Of a stretch of 44,357 bases of DNA, positions 16,802-24,700 are shown piece after piece. The stretch comes from Pimelobacter sp. (lineage in GTDB: Bacteria > Actinomycetota > Actinomycetes > Propionibacteriales > Nocardioidaceae). The first letter of the stretch is position 1. Every line of letters begins with the position of its first letter. Under the pieces are notes generated by a model. The model was given only the letters and a program-made list of their open reading frames with translations. It was not told the DNA's origin and searched no databases. The DNA is taken from assembly GCA_002698575.1 (NCBI GenBank), contig NZZG01000181.1, positions 1 through 44,357 of the forward strand, read 5' to 3'. Made by a program: the position numbers and the translations under genes.

Positions 16802-17852
16802 CCTGCCGACTCGCAGGTCGCCGCGGCCGGACCCGGCACCCGACCCGGTCAAGCAGGCCGAGCGCTGGTTCCTGAGCCACGGACTGACGTACTTCGTGCC
16901 CTCGGTGCGTGCCTCCGTGCGCGAGGGGCTGGCTCCCCGCCGGATGCTGCCCACGGCACTGGTCGTCCTGGTCGTCGCCGCGGCCGCCGGGTACGGCGCG
17001 GTGCTGCTGGACCAGGAGTCCTCCATCCCGGCCATCATCGCCTCCTCCGTCGGGATCGGCGCGCTCTCCTACGCGTTCACCGCTCTGCACGCTCGCGGGA
17101 TCGTCCTGTGGGCGCTCGGACGGACCTTCGGCAGCCTCAAGCTGCTCGTGCCGATGGCGAGCAGGGCGCTGCCGCTGCTGCTGGTGTTCGTGACGTTCCT
17201 GTTCATCAACGCCGAGGTCTGGCAGATGACCTCCGCGCTGGCTCCCGGGCTGCTCTGGCTCACGGTCCTGCTCCTGCTCGCCCTGGCGGTGATGTTCCTC
17301 ATCGTGCGCCTGCCCGAGGAGGTCGACCGGGTCGACGACGCCGTCGACGCGTCGTTCATCCTGCGCGCCACCAGGGGAACGCCGCTGGCCGCCCCGGCGA
17401 GGGCCCTCATCGACGCCGGGGCCACCCCGTCGTTGCGGGCGACCGTGCGCGGCTACGACCGCTGGAACCTCATCCTCGTGCTGCTCGTGGTGCAGGTCGG
17501 ACAGGTGATCCTGCTGGCGGTGGCCGTCTTCGGGTTCTTCCTGGTCTTCGGCGCGCTCGTGATGACCGAGGGGGTGCAGGAGTCGTGGACGGCGCAGGCC
17601 GGGGTCGACAGCCTGCCCTTCCTGCCGAACGCCTCGGTCGAGCTGCTGAAGGTCTCGCTCTTCCTCGCCGCCTTCTCGGGGCTGTACTTCACGGTGTCGG
17701 CGGTCACCGACGACACCTACCGCAGCCAGTTCTTCGCCTCGGTCACCGAGGAGCTCGAGCGGGCCGTCGGCATGCGGGCGGTCTACCTGACCCTGCGCGA
17801 GGCCCCGGACCGACCGGGTTCGCCCGGCTCACCGGACTCACCGTCGGCGTGA
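16794..17852 (+). CDS. Six-helix membrane protein of unknown function
   Basis: A 352-residue integral membrane protein that I cannot place in a named family. Hydrophobic segments lie at about residues 51-72, 78-107, 125-140, 150-172, 225-257 and 284-304. A cytoplasmic-looking N-terminus of 45 residues (QAERWFLSHGLTYFVPSVRA) precedes them, and a Pro/Ser-rich tail follows. A loop of about 50 residues after helix 4 (LPEEVDRVDDAVDASFILRA) is hydrophilic. GTG 16794 overlaps the ribF stop. The 3' end overlaps the convergent sortase gene by 15 bp. A link with flavin metabolism is only suggested by position. Confidence 0.7.
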   Translation: MASLPTRRSPRPDPAPDPVKQAERWFLSHGLTYFVPSVRASVREGLAPRRMLPTALVVLVVAAAAGYGAVLLDQESSIPAIIASSVGIGALSYAFTALHARGIVLWALGRTFGSLKLLVPMASRALPLLLVFVTFLFINAEVWQMTSALAPGLLWLTVLLLLALAVMFLIVRLPEEVDRVDDAVDASFILRATRGTPLAAPARALIDAGATPSLRATVRGYDRWNLILVLLVVQVGQVILLAVAVFGFFLVFGALVMTEGVQESWTAQAGVDSLPFLPNASVELLKVSLFLAAFSGLYFTVSAVTDDTYRSQFFASVTEELERAVGMRAVYLTLREAPDRPGSPGSPDSPSA

Positions 17853-18491
17853 GTCGACCAGGTGTCCGAAGGCGACCAGTCGGTCGTCGGTGTGGAACAG
17901 CTCCGCGCAGGTCGTGAGCGTGAGCAGGCGAGTCTCGCCCGGGGCCGGTCCGGTCCCGCCGTTCGGGTTCACAGGAGGGTTGCCCAGCACCCATCCGGCG
18001 GTGAACGGGACCCGCAGCTCCTCACCACCGGTGTCGAGGACGTAGGTGAAGACGCGGTCGCGGGTCTCGATCACGACCAGGTCGCCCGCGACGAGGTCCG
18101 GCATGTCGCGCAGCGGCTCGCCGTGGGTGATCCGGTGCCCGGCCAGGGCGAGGTTGCCCTCCTCGCCCGGCGCCGCCGAGCCGGGGAACACGCCCATCCC
18201 GGAGGCGAGTGCCTCGTCCTCCACCCCCGCCACCAGCGGTACGGCGTAGGCGTCGCCGAACGCGGGGACGCGCATGATGGCGTCGGACAGCGAGTCCCCG
18301 GCGTTCACCGAGACGGTGCCCCCCGGGCGTGACCACTCCTCGCGCAGTGCCTCCACCGTGGAGTCGTGGCGCCGCTGGGACACGTAGTTGGTGCCGTAGA
18401 GCTGCCAGCCGACGTAGCCGAGCAGGACGACGCCGGCCAGGATCAGGAGCAGGCCGGTCCGCCGGCTCCAGGTCGCGCGCCGTGACCTCAC
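17838..18491 (-). CDS. Class E sortase
   Basis: A 217-residue membrane-anchored transpeptidase. The N-terminus has a basic start and one membrane helix (TGLLLILAGVVLLGYVGWQL). The sortase barrel carries the catalytic His in LALAGHRITHG, Cys in LLTLTTCAELF and Arg in HTDDRLVAFG. TLTTC and the layout match class E sortases of high-GC actinobacteria, which attach surface proteins carrying LAXTG-type signals. No substrate with such a signal is visible in this window. It follows ptsH on the same strand with a 53-bp gap and may be a separate unit. Confidence 0.88.
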   Translation of the reverse strand: MRSRRATWSRRTGLLLILAGVVLLGYVGWQLYGTNYVSQRRHDSTVEALREEWSRPGGTVSVNAGDSLSDAIMRVPAFGDAYAVPLVAGVEDEALASGMGVFPGSAAPGEEGNLALAGHRITHGEPLRDMPDLVAGDLVVIETRDRVFTYVLDTGGEELRVPFTAGWVLGNPPVNPNGGTGPAPGETRLLTLTTCAELFHTDDRLVAFGHLVDSRRR

Positions 18492-18544
18492 CGCCCGAGC
18501 GTCTCACGGCCCCCGAGTCGTGGCAGGGCGACTCCGCTGCTCCG

Positions 18545-18805
18545 TCAGTCCGCGTCGAGGTCCTGGGCGACGAGTGCGGCGATGGCCTCGACGTCCGCCT
18601 GGTTCTCGCCGGAGACCTCCACCGTGTCGCCGTGGCCTGCCCCCAGCGTCATGATCAGCAGGGACGACCCGGCGTCGACGCCCTCCTCGCCGGGGAGGCC
18701 GATCAGCACCTCCGAGTCGAGGTCCCCGGCGGCCTCGGAGATGATCGAGGCGGGGCGGGCGTGCAGGCCGACGGCGGAGCCGACGACGACGGACTTGGTG
18801 GGCAT
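18545..18805 (-). CDS. ptsH: Phosphocarrier protein HPr
   Basis: An 86-residue PTS phosphocarrier that passes phosphate from Enzyme I to sugar-specific EIIA domains. The active His15 lies in VGLHARPASIISEAAG. The segment around the regulatory Ser of low-GC Gram-positives reads VDAGSSLLIM, so a Ser is present, though the kinase that uses it is not usual in actinobacteria. ATG 18805 is chosen because GAAGGAG lies 6 nt before it; the frame continues 32 codons upstream without family similarity. It follows fruK by 132 bp on the same strand; Enzyme I is encoded divergently at 20781. Confidence 0.95.
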   Translation of the reverse strand: MPTKSVVVGSAVGLHARPASIISEAAGDLDSEVLIGLPGEEGVDAGSSLLIMTLGAGHGDTVEVSGENQADVEAIAALVAQDLDAD

Positions 18806-18937
18806 GTGGTTCTCCTTCGGTGAGTCGGGTGGCGTGGTCGCGACCCGCAGGGATGCAGCAGAGGGGGAGTCAGGTGCGTGGCCGCCGATGGTGCTGCGCA
18901 CGCGACGGTCGGGCGAGGTGGAGGCAGGCGGTCACGC

Positions 18938-19930
18938 TCACCCCGACACGCCCGCAGTGACGTCGCCGAGCCGCAGGTCTCGCACGTGGACGAGGTCGGG
19001 TCGCACCTGAGCGGGCTCGGGGATGGTGGTGCCGGGCAGCCCGGCGGCAGCGCTGCCGTAGGCGACCGCCAGCGCGAGTCGTCGAGCCGGAGCGAGGGCG
19101 CGGAGGTCTCCCAGGAGGTAGCCGAAGAGGCTGGAGTCGCCGGCACCGACCGTGCTGACGACCTCGGTCGGAGCCGGTGTGGCGTGCCAGGCGCCGTCTG
19201 GGGTGACCAGGACCGCGCCGTGGCTGCCCAGCGTGGCCAGTACTGCCCCGACCCCCCGGTCGACCAGCGACCGTGCCGCCGCGGCGGCGGCTGCGGGGTC
19301 GGCCTCCAGGGCGTCGCCGTCATGACCGGTCAGGGAGGCCAGCTCGTGCCCGTTGGGCTTCATCACGTGCGGGGGAGCGCTGTCGAGGTGCTCCACGACG
19401 GCGAGCAGGGGGGCATCGCTGGTGTCGACCGCGACACGCGTGCGTGAGCGCAGATCGTCGACGAGCGCGGCGTACCAGGCCTCGGGCGCGCCCGGTGGCA
19501 GGGAGCCGGCGAGCACGATCCAGTCGGCGGCATCGGCCAGGTCGTGCAGGGTGGCCGCCAGGGCCGCCAGGACCTGCTCGCCCGCCACGGAGCCGGCGTG
19601 GTTGAGCTTGGTGGTGGTGCCGTCCGGCTCGGTGATCGTGAGGTTCACGCGCACCGGGCCGCCACCGGGCACCAACCTGCTGGGGATGCCGGAGACGGTG
19701 AGCTCGTGCGCGAAGGGGTCGTCCGTATCAGCAGGGAGGACGGCCCAGGTCGCCACGCCCGCCGCGAGGCAGGCCCGGGAGATGTTCACGCCCTTGCCCC
19801 CGGCCTGCGCGCCGCTCGAGGAGATGCGGTGCACGGCGCCGCGCCGGAGCTCATCTCCGAGCACCAGCGTCCGATCGATGCTGGGGTTGGGGGTCAGCGT
19901 GACGATGCAACCAGGCGAGTCCTGAGTCAT
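18938..19930 (-). CDS. fruK: 1-phosphofructokinase (PfkB family)
   Basis: A 330-residue sugar kinase that probably phosphorylates fructose 1-phosphate to fructose 1,6-bisphosphate. The family start IVTLTPNPSIDRTL, the first PfkB signature GGKGVNISRACLAAG, and the second signature VVSTVGAGDSSLFGYLLG with catalytic Asp are complete. VMKPNGHELASLTG is the conserved central motif. ATG 19930 overlaps the stop of the DeoR gene (ATGA); the longer frame upstream lies inside that gene. Context with a DeoR regulator and HPr supports FruK, but tagatose 6-phosphate kinase cannot be excluded from sequence. No fructose EII gene accompanies it. Confidence 0.88.
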   Translation of the reverse strand: MTQDSPGCIVTLTPNPSIDRTLVLGDELRRGAVHRISSSGAQAGGKGVNISRACLAAGVATWAVLPADTDDPFAHELTVSGIPSRLVPGGGPVRVNLTITEPDGTTTKLNHAGSVAGEQVLAALAATLHDLADAADWIVLAGSLPPGAPEAWYAALVDDLRSRTRVAVDTSDAPLLAVVEHLDSAPPHVMKPNGHELASLTGHDGDALEADPAAAAAAARSLVDRGVGAVLATLGSHGAVLVTPDGAWHATPAPTEVVSTVGAGDSSLFGYLLGDLRALAPARRLALAVAYGSAAAGLPGTTIPEPAQVRPDLVHVRDLRLGDVTAGVSG

Positions 19931-20694
19931 GCCACGACCACCTCGATGCCGAGCTCCTCGAGGTGACGTCGCACCCCGTCCTCGATGCCGTCGTCGGTGA
20001 CCAGGCAGTCGACCTCGTCCAGCCGCGCGAAGCGCACGGGGGCGGCGGCGCCGATCTTGCTGGAGTCGGTCAGCACGACCACACGTCGGGCCGCCGCGAC
20101 GATGGCGCGCTTGGTGCCGGCCTCGTCGGAGTCGGGGGTCGAGAGCCCGTGCTCGGCCTCCAGCCCGTTGGTGCCGAGGAAGACCACGTCGGCTCGCAGG
20201 AGACCGAGGGCTGCGACCGTGTCGGCGCCCACCGCCGCCTGGGTGGTGCGACGCACGCGCCCGGGGAGCAGGTGCAGGTCGACGCGCGGCAGCGAGACCA
20301 ACCGGGCTGCCACGGGTACGGCGTGGGTGTGCACGCTCAGACGGAGATCGGTGGGGATGACGGTAGCCAGGCGTGCCGTGGTGCTCCCCGCATCGATGAT
20401 GACCGTCGAACCGTCGGGCGGCAGCTGGGCGACGGCCGCCCTGGCGATGCGCTCCTTCGCGGCCGTGTGCGTGCCCGCGCGCTCGTCGAGCTCCGACTCG
20501 ACGCTCGCCAGCGCGCTGGCGGGTACGGCGCCGCCGTGGACGCGGCGTACGAGGCCGGCACGCTCGAGGACGGAGAGGTCGCGGCGCACGGTCTCGGTGG
20601 TGACCGCGTACTCCTCGGCGAGCGCCGCGACCGAGAGGCGGCGTCGCTCGGTCACGAGCCTGGCCATGGCCTGCTGCCGTTCTTCGGCGTACAT
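19927..20694 (-). CDS. DeoR-family transcriptional regulator (FruR-like)
   Basis: A 255-residue repressor. The N-terminal winged helix-turn-helix reads MYAEERQQAMARLVTERRRL and then EYAVTTETVRRDLSVLERAG with LVRRVHGGAV, the DeoR signature. The C-terminal sugar-phosphate-binding domain shows IIDAGSTTARLA and VVFLGTNGLEAEHGLS. The effector is probably fructose 1-phosphate or a related sugar phosphate, from its coupling to fruK. ATG 20694 has GAAGGGG 8 nt upstream and is preferred over an in-frame GTG at 20703. It likely controls its own operon and the divergent ptsI through the repeats at 20720-20750. Confidence 0.9.
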   Translation of the reverse strand: MYAEERQQAMARLVTERRRLSVAALAEEYAVTTETVRRDLSVLERAGLVRRVHGGAVPASALASVESELDERAGTHTAAKERIARAAVAQLPPDGSTVIIDAGSTTARLATVIPTDLRLSVHTHAVPVAARLVSLPRVDLHLLPGRVRRTTQAAVGADTVAALGLLRADVVFLGTNGLEAEHGLSTPDSDEAGTKRAIVAAARRVVVLTDSSKIGAAAPVRFARLDEVDCLVTDDGIEDGVRRHLEELGIEVVVA

Positions 20695-20719
20695 TGAGCC
20701 CACCCCTTCGGTTCTTTGT

Positions 20720-20750
20720 ATCTGTTGTTTTATGCCCGAATCTGTTGATT
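20720..20750. promoter_or_regulatory. Operator: two direct repeats, deoR-ptsI intergenic region
   Basis: ATCTGTTGTTT (20720-20730) and ATCTGTTGATT (20740-20750) share 10 of 11 bases and are exactly 20 bp apart, about two helical turns. The upstream repeat lies at the -10 region of the deoR promoter. The downstream one fills that promoter's spacer and the ptsI -35 box. This is the arrangement expected of a DeoR repressor controlling both directions. Confidence 0.6.
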
Positions 20751-20755
20751 GTCAA
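20727..20755 (-). promoter_or_regulatory. Promoter of deoR-fruK-ptsH
   Basis: On the minus strand a perfect TTGACA (20755-20750) is followed by 17 nt and TAAAAC (20732-20727). The start would be near 20720, leaving a leader of about 25 nt with GAAGGGG before the ATG. Confidence 0.6.
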
Positions 20756-20774
20756 GGCGGTGCCGGGCTACCGT
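20745..20774 (+). promoter_or_regulatory. Promoter of ptsI, leaderless layout
   Basis: TTGATT (20745-20750), 18 nt, TACCGT (20769-20774), then 6 nt to the GTG at 20781. It overlaps the divergent deoR promoter, and its -35 box lies in the downstream operator repeat. Confidence 0.55.
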
Positions 20775-20780
20775 GTGGTG

Positions 20781-22490
20781 GTGGACACAGCAACGGAACG
20801 CTCTCGCACTCGCTCCGAGACCTCGGCGCGGACCCTGCGCGGCACGGCCGTGGTGGCCGGGGTCGGGTACGGACCGGCGCTGCACGCCCGCGGTGAGGTG
20901 TCACCCTCCGCGCTCGCTGCCTACGGCTCCGGGGGCTTCGCCGACGTCGAGGCGGCCCTTGCCGCCTACGACTCCGCGGCAGCCGAGGTGGCGGCGGGGT
21001 TTCAGGACAAGGCCGCACGGGCGACGGGGCACACCGCAGAGGTGATGGCCGCCAGTGCGGGCCTGGCGACCGACCGCGGTCTGCGCGGGGCGGTGCGCAA
21101 GAACCTGCGGGCCGACGAGGACCTGCTCGCCTCCCTGCACGGGGCGGTGGAGCAGTTCGCCGAGGCCTTCGCCCAGATGGGCGGACTGATGGCTGAGCGA
21201 GCCACCGACCTGCGTGACATCGAACGGCGCCTGGTGGCTCGGCTGCTCGGAGAGCCCGAGCCCGGTGTGCCGACCCCCGACCGGCCGTCGGTGCTGGTCG
21301 CCGAGGACCTCGCTCCCGCGGACACGGCCGGGCTCGACCCCACTCTCGTCCGCGCCCTGGTGACCGAGCGGGGAGGACCCACCAGCCACACCGCGATCAT
21401 CGCTCGCCAGCTCGGCATCCCCTGTGTCGTCGGAGTCGCCGACCTGATGGAGGTCGAGCCGGGCACCCCCCTGCTCGTCGACGGGACCACCGGCGAGGTC
21501 GAGCTCGCACCGGACGAGGCCGACGCCCAGCGGCGATCGGAGGCCGCGGCGCTTGATCGGGCCGCCTACGACGCCTGGACCGGGCCGGGGCGCACGTCGG
21601 ACGGCGTGGCCGTCAAGATCCTGGCCAACGTCGCCGACGGGGAGTCCGCGACGTCGGCGGCCAGCGCACCCGTGGAGGGCGTCGGCCTGTTCCGCACCGA
21701 GCTGTGCTTCCTCAACCAGAGCGTGGAGCCGAGCGTCGAGGAGCAGGCGGCCGTCTACGAGGAGGTGCTGGGTGCCTTCGGCGACCGCGGGCACGTCGTC
21801 GTGCGCACCCTCGACGCCGGCTCGGACAAGCCGGTGGCGTTCGCGACCCTGCAGGGCGAGGAGAACCCGGCACTCGGCGTGCGCGGGCTGCGGCTGTCGT
21901 TCGGCAACCCGGGACTGATGGAGCGCCAGCTCGACGCGATCGCGTCGGCAGCTCGGTCGACCGGGACCGAGACCTGGGTGATGGCACCCATGGTGGCCAC
22001 CGTGGCCGAGGCCGCCGACTTCGGTGCCAAGGTGCGCTCGCGCGGCCTCAAGGCCGGCGTGATGGTCGAGGTGCCCAGCGCGGCTCTGCTGTCCCACCGG
22101 ATGCTCGAGGAGGTCGACTTCCTCTCCATCGGCACCAACGACCTGACCCAGTACACGATGGCCGCCGACCGGATGGCGACTGATCTCGCTCACCTCACCG
22201 ACGCCTGGCAGCCGGCGGTGCTGCAGCTCATCGCGATCACCGCGGCTGCCGGTCGCGAGGCCGGGAAGCCGGTGGGGGTCTGCGGCGAGGCTGCTGCCGA
22301 CCCGTTGCTGGCGTGCGTGCTCGTGGGCATGGGGGTGACGTCGCTGTCCATGGCCGCGGCAGCGGCGCGACCCGTGGGAGCCACCCTCGCCGGGACCACG
22401 ATCGACCAGTGCGGCGAGGCGGCCGAGCTGGCCCTGGCGGCCGCCGACCCGGAGTCCGCGCGCGCCGCAGTGCTGTCCTTCCTGGGCTGA
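20781..22490 (+). CDS. ptsI: PTS Enzyme I (phosphoenolpyruvate-protein phosphotransferase)
   Basis: A 569-residue enzyme that takes phosphate from phosphoenolpyruvate and gives it to HPr. The N-terminal HPr-binding helical domain is followed by the swivelling domain with the active His203 in ERGGPTSHTAIIARQLGIP. The C-terminal PEP-binding barrel shows GVGLFRTELCFLN, RTLDAGSDKP, NPALGVRGLR, FLSIGTNDLTQYTMA and VGVCGEAAADP, the last holding the catalytic Cys. The frame is open 29 codons upstream, across the operator, but GTG 20781 is preferred from its TACCGT box. GTG codons at 20775 and 20778 are close alternatives. It converges on the molybdopterin oxidoreductase gene with a 10-bp gap. Confidence 0.95.
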   Translation: MDTATERSRTRSETSARTLRGTAVVAGVGYGPALHARGEVSPSALAAYGSGGFADVEAALAAYDSAAAEVAAGFQDKAARATGHTAEVMAASAGLATDRGLRGAVRKNLRADEDLLASLHGAVEQFAEAFAQMGGLMAERATDLRDIERRLVARLLGEPEPGVPTPDRPSVLVAEDLAPADTAGLDPTLVRALVTERGGPTSHTAIIARQLGIPCVVGVADLMEVEPGTPLLVDGTTGEVELAPDEADAQRRSEAAALDRAAYDAWTGPGRTSDGVAVKILANVADGESATSAASAPVEGVGLFRTELCFLNQSVEPSVEEQAAVYEEVLGAFGDRGHVVVRTLDAGSDKPVAFATLQGEENPALGVRGLRLSFGNPGLMERQLDAIASAARSTGTETWVMAPMVATVAEAADFGAKVRSRGLKAGVMVEVPSAALLSHRMLEEVDFLSIGTNDLTQYTMAADRMATDLAHLTDAWQPAVLQLIAITAAAGREAGKPVGVCGEAAADPLLACVLVGMGVTSLSMAAAAARPVGATLAGTTIDQCGEAAELALAAADPESARAAVLSFLG

Positions 22491-22500
22491 TCCTGTCGGC

Positions 22501-24630
22501 TCAGCAGGCGGAGACCCGCACCGGCACGCCACTCAGGGCGGCGTTGCCCGAGACGTCGAGGAGCTCGGGGTCGGTCAGGTCGTTGATCGACACGCCCGCC
22601 ACGGTCGAGGCATGGCCGAGCCGGGTCCCGGGCACCTGGTGGCCGTAGCCGTGCGGCAACGAGACCACGCCCGGCATCATGTCGTCGACGCCGCTGGCCT
22701 CGACCTCGACGGTCCCGACCCGTGAGGTCACCGTGACCCGCTGGCCGTCTGCGATCCCCCGGGAGCTCAGGTCGTCGGGGTGCATGAGCAGGTGGTGGCG
22801 CGGCTTGCCCCGGGTCAGGCGTGCGGTGTTGTGCAACCAGGAGTTGCAGTCCTGCTTGTGCCGGCGCCCGATCAGCAGCAGCTCGCCGTCGTCGGTGGCC
22901 GGTCGCACCGCAGCCAGGGCGTCACGCAGGCGTGGCAGGTCGTCGGTCACCAACGGGGGAGCGAGGTCGATCCGCTGCTCGGGCGTCTGCAGCCGCTGCG
23001 GCATGGTGGGGCGCAGGGCTCCGAGGTCCACGCCCTCGGGGTGCTCGAGGAGGTCGGCCATCGTGGTGCGCCCACCGGACTCCAGCAGGACGGCGATCAG
23101 GTCGGCCGGCGGTGTGGCGGCGGCCGCAGCGGCGTCGTCGGCCAGCGGCGTGCCGAGCCGCTCGTTGATCCGGGCCGTGAGCTCGCCGAAGATCTGCCAG
23201 TCGTGACGCTGGTCCTGCTCGGCCTCGAAGACGGCGGGAGTCCAGCGCGCGGTGTTGCGTACCGCGAAGCCGTGGAAGACCAGGTCGTACTGGTCGCGCT
23301 CCAACGCCGAGGTCGGGGGCAGGATGACGTCGGCGTGCCGGGTCGTCTCGTTGATGTAGAGGTCGACCGAGACCATGAAGTCGAGGTCCTCGAGAGCGCG
23401 GCTCAGTCCGGGGCCGTCCGGCGTTGACAGCACCGGGTTGCCGGCAGAGGTGACCACCGTCCGGATCCGTCCCTCGCCGGGAGTGCGCATCTCCTCGGCC
23501 ATCACCGAGGCGGGCAGCTCGCCGGCGAACTCCGGGACGTCGCGCACCCGGCTGCGCCACCGGTCGTAGCGCCCCGGACCCACGATGCGGCGCCCGACGG
23601 TGTCGACGGCCGGCTCGGGGAACATCGCGCCGCCGGGACGGTCGAAGTGCCCCGACAGCAGGTTGAGGCACGCGATCGCCCACTGGCACACCGTCCCGAA
23701 GGCCTGGGTCGAGACGCCCATCCGCCCGTAGACCACTCCGGAGCCGGCCGCGGCCAGCTCGCGGGCCAGCGAGCGCACCGTCTCGGCGGAGACCCCGGAG
23801 GCCTGCTCGGCGAGCTCCGGAGTGAAGTCCGCGACCAGGTCCGCGAGGCGGTCCAGCCCATCGACGTACGACGGCGGGCGGGCGAGGTCCTCGGCGACCA
23901 GGACGTGCAGCATCGCCAGCAGCACGGCCGCATCGGTGCCGGGACGCACGAAGTGGTGCTCGTCGGCCACCTTGGCGGTCTCGGTGCGACGCGGGTCCAG
24001 CACGACCATCCGTCCGCCGCGCTCGTGCAGCTCGCGCACCCGCTGCGGGAAGTCTGGGACGGTCATCAGGGAGCCGTTGGAGGCCATCGGGTTCGCGCCG
24101 ACGACGAGGAAGAAGTCGGTGCGGTCGAGGTCGGGCACCGCGATCATCAGCTGGTGGCCGTACATCAGGTGGGCCACCAGCTGGTGCGGGACCTGGTCGA
24201 CCGTCGAGGCGCTGAACCGGTTGTGCGTGCGCAGCGAGCGCACGAAGCCGGCGCCGTGGGTGCCGAACCCGAGGGAGTGGGCGTTGGGGTTGCCGAGGTA
24301 GGCACCGACCGCGTCACCGCCGTGCTCGAGGATCGTCGCGGCGAGGCGTTCGGCGACCAGGTCGAGGGCCTCGTCCCACTCGAGCTCCTCCCAGGTGGCC
24401 TCGGCGCCGGAGCCGACCCGGCGCACCGGACGGCGCAGTCGGTCCGGGTCGGTGTAGACGTCGGCGAGCGAGACGCCCTTGGGGCAGATGTAGCCCCGGG
24501 ACAATGGGTCGTCGGGGTTGCCGCGGACCGAGGTGACGATGCCGTCCTCGACGGTCAGGCGCAGGCCGCAGATGGCCTCGCACAGGTTGCAGACGGCGGT
24601 CTTCGTCTCGGTGAGGGACACAGCAGGCAT
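22501..24630 (-). CDS. Molybdopterin-dependent oxidoreductase (DMSO reductase superfamily)
   Basis: A 709-residue catalytic subunit. The N-terminus binds one [4Fe-4S] cluster with CNLCEAICGL and a fourth Cys in YICPKG. Molybdopterin-binding segments follow: AYLGNPNAHSLGFG, FLVVGANPMASNGS, and VVLDPRRTETAKVAD. At the usual metal-ligand position the sequence reads SASTVDQVPH, with no Cys or Sec, so Asp or Ser may coordinate the metal. The C-terminal cofactor-binding domain has LLIGRRHKQDCNSWLHNTAR and HPDDLSSRGIADGQRVTV. There is no Tat signal, so it is probably cytoplasmic. No electron-transfer or membrane subunit is encoded beside it. The substrate is unknown; formate dehydrogenase-like and other oxidoreductases share these features. 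Confidence 0.88.
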   Translation of the reverse strand: MPAVSLTETKTAVCNLCEAICGLRLTVEDGIVTSVRGNPDDPLSRGYICPKGVSLADVYTDPDRLRRPVRRVGSGAEATWEELEWDEALDLVAERLAATILEHGGDAVGAYLGNPNAHSLGFGTHGAGFVRSLRTHNRFSASTVDQVPHQLVAHLMYGHQLMIAVPDLDRTDFFLVVGANPMASNGSLMTVPDFPQRVRELHERGGRMVVLDPRRTETAKVADEHHFVRPGTDAAVLLAMLHVLVAEDLARPPSYVDGLDRLADLVADFTPELAEQASGVSAETVRSLARELAAAGSGVVYGRMGVSTQAFGTVCQWAIACLNLLSGHFDRPGGAMFPEPAVDTVGRRIVGPGRYDRWRSRVRDVPEFAGELPASVMAEEMRTPGEGRIRTVVTSAGNPVLSTPDGPGLSRALEDLDFMVSVDLYINETTRHADVILPPTSALERDQYDLVFHGFAVRNTARWTPAVFEAEQDQRHDWQIFGELTARINERLGTPLADDAAAAAATPPADLIAVLLESGGRTTMADLLEHPEGVDLGALRPTMPQRLQTPEQRIDLAPPLVTDDLPRLRDALAAVRPATDDGELLLIGRRHKQDCNSWLHNTARLTRGKPRHHLLMHPDDLSSRGIADGQRVTVTSRVGTVEVEASGVDDMMPGVVSLPHGYGHQVPGTRLGHASTVAGVSINDLTDPELLDVSGNAALSGVPVRVSAC

Positions 24631-24700
24631 CGTGGCACGCGGCGCCCTCGGTCGACCATGGGCGCAGCGCCCGAAGCCGGCCTCGACCGCGGCCGGTCGG

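Noticed and set aside
18938..20755. A 605-codon fusion of a basic N-terminal domain to the fructokinase
   Set aside because: The first 275 codons lie antisense-free but inside the deoR gene in another frame, and the kinase has its own ATG overlapping the deoR stop.
24631..24700. Hairpins between the HNH lipoprotein and the molybdopterin gene as a terminator
   Set aside because: The pairings (for example CCGGCC with GGCCGG) are short and expected by chance at this GC content, and there is no T-run.
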